A stretch of DNA of 64,000 bases. It comes from Streptomyces lichenis (GTDB taxonomy: Bacteria > Actinomycetota > Actinomycetes > Streptomycetales > Streptomycetaceae). Positions 59,801 through 64,000 of this stretch are shown here, one piece after another. The position numbers and the translations under genes are program-made. How positions within the stretch are numbered: position 1 is the first letter of the stretch; each line of letters opens with the position of its first letter. The notes beneath the pieces are model-generated. The model did not search any database, was not told the DNA's origin, and saw only the letters and a list, made by a program, of their open reading frames with translations. The stretch lies in NCBI RefSeq assembly GCF_023218175.1, contig NZ_JALPTH010000011.1, forward strand, positions 62,001 to 126,000, written 5' to 3'.

Positions 59801-60846
59801 GCGCGGCCCGTCTGGCGACCGCGCTGGACGAGCTCTACGGCGCGGGGCGCGGCGAGGGGTCGCGCGGCGGGCTGCCCGGCGGACCCTCCCGCCGCGGCGG
59901 CCGGGAGGCATCGTTCCCCGGGGTCCGCGAGTGGTCGGAGGAGCTGGCCGCGCTGTTCGGGCCGGGCGTACGGGAGGAGGTGCTGGCCGCCGCGGCCGCG
60001 ACCGGCCGGCCGGACGTCCTCGCCGAGCTCGACCCGGCCGCCGCCACCCCCTCCGTGGAACTGCTGCGCACCGTCCTGCGGTACGCCGGCGGCCTCCCCG
60101 AGGCCCGCCTCGCGGCGCTGCGGCCCCTGGTCGCCCGCCTGGTGGACGAGCTGACCCGGCAGCTCGCCACCCGGCTGCGCCCGGCACTCACCGGTACCAT
60201 GCTGGCCCGCCCCACCCGGCGCCCCGGGGGCCGTCTCGACCTGCCGCGCACCCTCCGCGCCAACCTGGCCACCGCCCGGCGCACCGCCGACGGCACGATC
60301 CAGGTCATCCCGGAGAAGCCGGTGTTCCGCAGCCGGGCCCGCCGCTCGGCCGACTGGCGGCTGATCCTGGTGACCGATGTCTCCGGCTCCATGGAGGCGT
60401 CCACCATCTGGTCCGCGCTGACCGCCTCCGTGCTGGCCGGGGTGCCCACCCTGAGCACCCACTTCCTCGCCTTCTCCACCGAGGTCATGGACCTCACCGG
60501 CCATGTGCACGACCCGCTCTCCCTCCTGCTGGAGGTGAGCGTGGGCGGGGGCACCCATATCGCCGCCGGGCTCCGGCACGCCCGCTCCCTGATCACGGTG
60601 CCCAGCCGCACCCTGGTGGTCCTGGTCAGCGACTTCGAGGAGGGCGCCCCGCTCGGCGGACTGCTGGCCGAGGTGCGCGCCCTGGTGGCCTCCGGGGCGC
60701 ACGTCCTGGGGTGCGCGAGCCTGGACGACGCCGGGCGCCCCCGCTACTCGACCGGGGTCGCCGGGCAGCTGGTGGCCGCGGGGATGCCCGTGGCGGCCCT
60801 CAGCCCCCTCGAACTGGCCCGCTGGATAGGGGAGAAGACCGCATGA
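56878..60846 (+). CDS. DUF5682-VWA fusion protein (YehM-YehP-like)
   Basis: 1322 residues from ATG 56878, 2 bp after the ATPase stop. The N-terminal DUF5682 part begins FLIGVRHHAPSLAAALPALL and continues PDVLLVELPAEFQPWLGWLA. It is interrupted at about residues 160-285 by a 20-residue tandem repeat, then resumes with LVEAPAPGSSPEALRRAALL and RPAVVVGAFHTPALL. A long helical middle leads to a C-terminal VWA domain (about 1150-1320) with an intact MIDAS: DVSGSME, then GGGTHIAAGL and VLVSDFEEG. In E. coli the corresponding parts (YehM, YehP) are separate proteins. The VWA domain is the expected partner of the adjacent MoxR ATPase. Confidence 0.82.
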   Translation: MRQTTTTPAEAAVAALAATGPGQPFLIGVRHHAPSLAAALPALLDAAAPDVLLVELPAEFQPWLGWLAHEETEAPVALAAVPAGGPHPDGERQPAFYPFADFSPELVALRWAARHGIPAVACDLPLADRAWARGDGPGTPAPAPAPDGLTPGEGGPGGGPGWSAVPGEGDGLSAPVSGEDHGSSALAPAAGPGASAPVPGEAPRLPAAPGQGHGLPAVPGEAPGLSAAPGRGHGLPAVPGEAPGLSAAPGQGHGLSAVAGEAPGLSTAPGAAHGLSAVPGAVSGLSAALRSRLTGREGDDLWDRLVEAPAPGSSPEALRRAALLTGWALRYEAEARGTVDGTDLVREACMRRHIAAALAEGRRPAVVVGAFHTPALLSATSGAGSVEEKGDEGAGACTVSLIPYTYPLLDSRSGYPAGIRDPEWQHTVLESAGDPAALHEALIRTAVQVCAALRGQGHPYGPADGREVVRVAGDLARLRDLPAPGRGELLEAVQTVLGRGETYGTGRAVAQALEQVLVGTRTGRPAPAAPRSGLGPAVEAEIEELALPGPGDAHEKAPRDLRLDPARSALDRRRELLLRRLSVCGIPYAQEQDVTGAGGTEALTTRWQIRWTPATAAMLTAAGARGVTPAQAAAGVLRQRHAAERAQEGPTAAQVVRGLTQAAECGLPALTDERLAELAAVLPAAGTLPELLAGLDLLDRLAAGHLPGLTAPAPLPEAPHTETGHARIAHAVELLTSAAVRQVDGLTGSDEPEDARALLELAQRADRLGGIRLTDALARLAADGTPLMAAAAGAVRVLTGHEEAEAFGVRVASWVDGAADSASRAALTARLTGVLTAAGPLLTVGAAALDPLLRRVVELPDAAFLARLPALRGGFDTLSPAARDRLLDTVEERLGEQVDSLDGDDPVQLARRTAADLAARDLLAALGLPLPPPTGALPLTNGPGPTPSPTQAHTLAPADRWRLVLGRRTDELPPGAARLATALDELYGAGRGEGSRGGLPGGPSRRGGREASFPGVREWSEELAALFGPGVREEVLAAAAATGRPDVLAELDPAAATPSVELLRTVLRYAGGLPEARLAALRPLVARLVDELTRQLATRLRPALTGTMLARPTRRPGGRLDLPRTLRANLATARRTADGTIQVIPEKPVFRSRARRSADWRLILVTDVSGSMEASTIWSALTASVLAGVPTLSTHFLAFSTEVMDLTGHVHDPLSLLLEVSVGGGTHIAAGLRHARSLITVPSRTLVVLVSDFEEGAPLGGLLAEVRALVASGAHVLGCASLDDAGRPRYSTGVAGQLVAAGMPVAALSPLELARWIGEKTA
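57481..57735 (+). repeat. 60-bp coding minisatellite in the DUF5682 domain
   Basis: Four and a quarter near-identical 60-bp units start at 57481, 57541, 57601, 57661 and 57721. Each encodes about GHGLPAVPGEAPGLSAAPGR. Two more decayed units lie upstream (57361-57480). Adjacent copies differ by only a few bases, so copy number probably varies between strains. Confidence 0.9.
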
Positions 60847-60977
60847 CCGCCGCCCACCCCACCGCCCCGGCCGGCTCTGGAGCAGGCCGCATGACCGCCG
60901 CCCACCCCACCGCCCCGGCCGGCTCCGGGGCAGACCGCATGACCGCCCACCTCACCGCCCCGGAGCGCATCGCATGA
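60843..60977 (+). CDS. 44-residue repeat ORF bridging the VWA and SWIM genes
   Basis: ATG 60843 overlaps the VWA stop (ATGA) and the frame ends at TGA 60975-60977, overlapping the SWIM start (ATGA). The peptide is made of a 16-residue unit, MTAAHPTAPAGSGAGR, repeated 2.7 times (48-bp DNA repeat; units at 60843, 60891, 60939). The unit resembles the first codons of the SWIM gene, so the ORF looks like a duplicated start region. Its only likely job is to carry ribosomes through to the SWIM start. A separate function is doubtful. Confidence 0.4.
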   Translation: MTAAHPTAPAGSGAGRMTAAHPTAPAGSGADRMTAHLTAPERIA

Positions 60978-62854
60978 CCGCCGCCCAGTTGCCGCCCGTC
61001 GCCCCGGAGGTGACGGCCACCCTGGTGGAAGACCTCTCGCCCCGGCTGCGCAAGCGTCTGGACGCGGCGGTCGCCAAGCTCGCCGCGTACCCGGTGCACC
61101 GTGACGGGGACACGGTGGTGATCGCGGTCGACGACGAGACCGCGCTGCGCCTGCACGCCCCGGGCGGTGCGGTGGCGACGCCGGACGCCATCGTCTGCGG
61201 CTGCCTCCTCGCCCCGGCCTGTGTGCACCGCGCGGCCGCCGCCTGCGCCGCCCCGGCGGCGGACCCGCCCGCCGAGCCCCCCGCCGACCCCGTCCGGCAA
61301 CCGGCGCAGGCCCCCGCATCCAAGGAACCCCCGGCACCCCCCGCGATCCCCTCGGCCGACGAGGTGGCGAGCCCCGCCCAGCGGGCCGCGGCCGCCGCGC
61401 TCTGGTCGGCGGGCGCCGCCGTGCTGGAGGCCGGTGTGGACGGGGCCGGGGCGGTCGCCCAGGCGGCGCTGCTCCGGGCCGCACACACCGCCAGGCTCCG
61501 ACAGCTGCCCCGCGCCGCGGCCGCCGCGATCACCGTGGTCACCCTGCTGCGCGCCGCCCGCGCCCACGACCCCTCCTACCGCACCGCCGACCTGGTCACC
61601 GCCCTGGCCGAACTCCTCACCACCGCGCACCGGTTGCGCACAGTGTCCGGGGCGGAGCTGGCCGCCGTCCGGGGCCGCGCCCGCCGCCCGTACAGCCCGG
61701 ACGGCTCACTGCGGCTGTACGGGCTGTTCACCGAGCCGGTGGTCACCGGCTCCGGACACGGCGGAGCCCGTACCTGGGTCGCCGGACCCGACGGCCGGCT
61801 CTACACCGTGGGCGATGTGGCACCCGGCGGGGTCGGGCGCGCGCTGGGCGTGGCCGACCGGGCCGTACGCCTCGGCGACACCGCGCTCACCCATCGGGAG
61901 CTGGGCCGGGCCGGGCTGGCCGTGGCCGGGGCGACCGTCTCCCCGGACGGCCGGCTGGGGGCCGGCAAGGGCGTCAAGGCGGTGTCCGCCCGGGGCGCGG
62001 GCTGGTGGGAGCCGCCGCTCGCCGCGCTGTGGGAGGTGCCGCCGGCCGCGCAGGCGGCCCGGGCGCTGGCCTCCGTCTCCCGGTACGCGGACCCGGACGG
62101 CGGCGGCAGCGACCTGCTCTTCCTGGACGTCGAACTCCTCGGCGCGGTACGGGAGGCGGGCGGCAGCTGCCTGCTGGCCCGGTGCGAGGGCGGTACGGCC
62201 GTCCGCCTCGCGGTCGCCGACGACGATCCCGCGCTGGCCCACCGGGACAATCTGATGCTGCTGGCCACGGCACCGGGGATGCGCCTGCGGATCATCGGCC
62301 GGCTGGCGCCCGCCCACCACCCCCGCCTCACCCTGCTCGCCTGCTCGCACCCCACCGGCGAAGGCATCGTGGACCTCGGGTTCGACCGGCTGCGCCGCGC
62401 CGACCTGCCCGACCCCGGCGCCCCCGTGCACCCCGCCCCGCCGCGACCCGGCGACGGCGGGACATCGCCGGCGCTCCATCTGCTGGAGCGCCGGGTCGAG
62501 CAGACGGTCCCGGCGGGCCGGGCCGCCCTCGGGCTGCTCGGTGACACCACCGCCGAGGCCGGCCGGCTACGCCGGGCGGGCCTGCCCACCGCCGCCGGCC
62601 TGCTCACCGCCCTGTGCGCCTCGGCCGCACAGCGCGAGCGGGACGGATTCGGCCGCCTGCTGCCCGCCGACACCGACGGCTTCGCCACCCACTGGCTCGC
62701 CGCCGCCCGCTACACGGCCGCCGTCGCCGAATCCCTCTGCGCGGCGGCCTGGCAGCCGGCCCCGGGCTCCGACCCCGGCGAACCCCGGCCGTTCACCGCC
62801 CCCGCCGCCCCCGCCGACTTCACCGCCCCCGCCGACCCCGCCGGTGGTCGCTGA
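60974..62854 (+). CDS. SWIM zinc-finger protein (YehQ-like)
   Basis: 626 residues from ATG 60974. The SWIM zinc finger is at about residues 75-86: CGCLLAPACVH, fitting C-x-C-x(n)-C-x-H. Before it is a nucleic-acid-binding-like strand pair (VHRDGDTVVIAVDDETALRL). The long remainder is a mixed alpha/beta domain with recurring segments such as RLYGLFTEPVVTGSGHGG and VGRALGVADRAVRLGD. It is the last gene of the five-gene MoxR/VWA set. SWIM fingers bind DNA or protein. The C terminus is low complexity (TAPAAPADFTAPADPAGG), and its last roughly 290 bp overlap the convergent flavoprotein gene. Confidence 0.75.
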   Translation: MTAAQLPPVAPEVTATLVEDLSPRLRKRLDAAVAKLAAYPVHRDGDTVVIAVDDETALRLHAPGGAVATPDAIVCGCLLAPACVHRAAAACAAPAADPPAEPPADPVRQPAQAPASKEPPAPPAIPSADEVASPAQRAAAAALWSAGAAVLEAGVDGAGAVAQAALLRAAHTARLRQLPRAAAAAITVVTLLRAARAHDPSYRTADLVTALAELLTTAHRLRTVSGAELAAVRGRARRPYSPDGSLRLYGLFTEPVVTGSGHGGARTWVAGPDGRLYTVGDVAPGGVGRALGVADRAVRLGDTALTHRELGRAGLAVAGATVSPDGRLGAGKGVKAVSARGAGWWEPPLAALWEVPPAAQAARALASVSRYADPDGGGSDLLFLDVELLGAVREAGGSCLLARCEGGTAVRLAVADDDPALAHRDNLMLLATAPGMRLRIIGRLAPAHHPRLTLLACSHPTGEGIVDLGFDRLRRADLPDPGAPVHPAPPRPGDGGTSPALHLLERRVEQTVPAGRAALGLLGDTTAEAGRLRRAGLPTAAGLLTALCASAAQRERDGFGRLLPADTDGFATHWLAAARYTAAVAESLCAAAWQPAPGSDPGEPRPFTAPAAPADFTAPADPAGGR

Positions 62855-64000
62855 CGGAGCGCCCAGCGCGCCGAGCGTACGGAGCGTGCCGAGCGTACGG
62901 AGCAGATCGCGGGCCACCGCGTCGTTCTGCCGGAAGGCGGGGGCGTCGGTGCCCGGGCGGGCGAAGGCGGCCACCGCGCGGCTGTTGGTGGGCGCGCCGA
63001 GGGCGAGGCGGCGGGGGTGCGGTCCGCCGGCGGACGGGTCGACCAGCCGGGCGGTGGCGGGCGAGACGGTGAGCAGTCCGGAGCGGTGGGTGTGGCCGGC
63101 GTCGCTCAGCACCTCCTCGGCGATCCGGCCGCCCCGGTGCAGCCCGGCCAGCAGCGGGTCCTCGGTGCGCTCCAGCGAGGGCCGGGGCAGATAGGCCTCG
63201 ATCAGGGCGGTGGCCCGCACGGTGTGGCCGGGGACGGTGGGGCTGGTGGCGGTGAAGGTGCCGGTGGACTCGTCGGTGCCGACCCGGACGTCCGCGCCGA
63301 GGAACCGTACGACCCCCGCCCGGGACAGGGCGTCCAGCTGGCGCAGCCGGAAGCCGGGCGGCCCGGAGGCGAGGAAGCTGAAGAACCCCTGCCACCAGCC
63401 GTCCACCCCCTCGGCGACCGAGCGAGCGGTCAGCCGCCCGGTGGCGAACAGCCCCGGCAGCTGCCCGTAGACCGAGAGCAGGGCGTAGAACGCCCCCAGG
63501 TCCGCGCTGAATTGCTGGTCCTCGCGGCGGGCGACATCCGCGTGGACCAGCTCACGCACATGCTTCTGGAAGTCGTCCGGCGAGGCGAAGGCCAGCCCGT
63601 CCAGCGGGCGGTCCAGGGCTTCAAAGTCCAGCCGGTCCGCCGGGTCCGGCACGGCGGCGGCCACCAGCTCGGCCATCCGCGGCGCGTACCAGTCCAGCCG
63701 GTCGTACGCGTCGAGGAAGCCGGCCCAGTCCAGGGCGGTGCGCTCGGGGTGGGCGTGGAACAGCTCGTGGTAGTGGCCGAACCCGATCTCCTTGGCCATC
63801 AGCGGCCAGACGTCCCGGCGCAGGTCCAGCGCGGTGCCCCGGGCGAGCAGACCGCGCACCGCCTCCGGCCCGAAGTGCCGGGGCAGCGGCGGCCTCGGGC
63901 CCCGCAGCCGGTAGCGGGTCTTGGAGTGGTACGGCACCCCGCGCCGGGAACCGGCGTACAGCACCGGCTCCCGGCCGGACGGCTGATACTCCAACTCGCC
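62567..64000 (-). CDS. FAD/NAD(P)-binding protein, C-terminal part (start outside window)
   Basis: About 478 residues are visible. The frame continues through the window edge (the codon at 63994 is TTG, not a convincing start), so the N-terminal Rossmann region is missing. Recognisable parts: FGHYHELFHAHPERTALDWA, QFSADLGAFYALLSVYGQLP, FLASGPPGFRLRQLDALSRA and VPGHTVRATALIEAYLPRPS. These match the actinobacterial FAD/NAD(P)-binding protein family of unknown substrate. Beyond about position 62855 the frame stays open antisense to the SWIM gene and becomes Gly-rich, so the natural stop may have been lost. A period-18 tandem repeat (62870-62903) encodes the RTLGTLRTLG just before this. Confidence 0.6.
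   Translation of the reverse strand, partial: GELEYQPSGREPVLYAGSRRGVPYHSKTRYRLRGPRPPLPRHFGPEAVRGLLARGTALDLRRDVWPLMAKEIGFGHYHELFHAHPERTALDWAGFLDAYDRLDWYAPRMAELVAAAVPDPADRLDFEALDRPLDGLAFASPDDFQKHVRELVHADVARREDQQFSADLGAFYALLSVYGQLPGLFATGRLTARSVAEGVDGWWQGFFSFLASGPPGFRLRQLDALSRAGVVRFLGADVRVGTDESTGTFTATSPTVPGHTVRATALIEAYLPRPSLERTEDPLLAGLHRGGRIAEEVLSDAGHTHRSGLLTVSPATARLVDPSAGGPHPRRLALGAPTNSRAVAAFARPGTDAPAFRQNDAVARDLLRTLGTLRTLGALGAPSATTGGVGGGGEVGGGGGGGERPGFAGVGARGRLPGRRAEGFGDGGRVAGGGEPVGGEAVGVGGQQAAESVPLALCGRGAQGGEQAGGGGQARPA

Overview
The window is high-GC actinobacterial DNA, almost certainly a Streptomyces chromosome arm or accessory-rich core. GC-rich third codon positions, GTG starts, AGGAGG-type ribosome sites, ATGA/GTGA overlaps, LAxTG sortase signals and DmdR/DtxR-type iron boxes all fit. 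No rRNA, tRNA, transposase or phage gene was found. Functions are family assignments read by eye from the translations; no database search was run.

Layout. 1-374: tail of an FkbM-type methyltransferase. 0.5-7.2 kb: an iron-box-controlled haem-uptake locus with four secreted or sortase-anchored proteins (three carrying neocarzinostatin-like beta-sandwich domains, one HtaA) and a divergent HmuT-like haem-binding lipoprotein. 7.4-10.7 kb: a secreted PA14-GH2-LamG glycosidase. 10.8-12.9 kb: divergent AraC regulator and NmrA-type oxidoreductase separated by an array of GGAAAC half-sites. 12.9-21.1 kb: a one-protein polyketide synthase (AMP ligase-ACP-KS-AT-DH-KR-ACP-TE). 21.1-24.9 kb: a 1248-residue HTH-STAND NTPase. 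25.0-31.2 kb: small ORFs, hairpins, a degenerate two-repeat CRISPR-like element and a complete type I-E Cascade operon (cas8e-cas11e-cas7e-cas5e-cas6e) with no cas3, cas1, cas2 or conventional array.

31.4-36.1 kb: haemerythrin-like protein, then a fructose PTS operon (fruR-fruK-fruA-ptsH). 36.4-39.8 kb: an EF-G paralogue with a possible leader peptide, a small membrane protein and a PadR regulator. 39.8-46.9 kb: a HAAS-type membrane protein, then a tightly overlapped polyol/sugar operon (binding protein, two permeases, Zn dehydrogenase, PfkB kinase) with a divergent DeoR regulator. 47.0-49.4 kb: flavin-dependent oxidoreductase and PhzF-like isomerase. 49.6-62.9 kb: a five-gene DUF4132 / large protein / MoxR ATPase / DUF5682-VWA fusion / SWIM zinc-finger locus resembling the E. 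coli yehI-L-M-P-Q set. The last 1.4 kb is the 3' part of an FAD/NAD(P)-binding protein gene running off the window.

The most interesting unit is 21.1-31.2 kb: an apparently intact crRNA-binding complex without its nuclease, next to an HTH-STAND NTPase, with two degenerate type I-E-like repeats 57 bp apart just upstream of cas8e. The simplest reading is a Cascade repurposed for regulation or for signalling to a STAND effector, guided by one built-in crRNA-like RNA. This is a hypothesis. The STAND gene is also codirectional with, and 92 bp from, the polyketide synthase, so it may be that gene's regulator instead.
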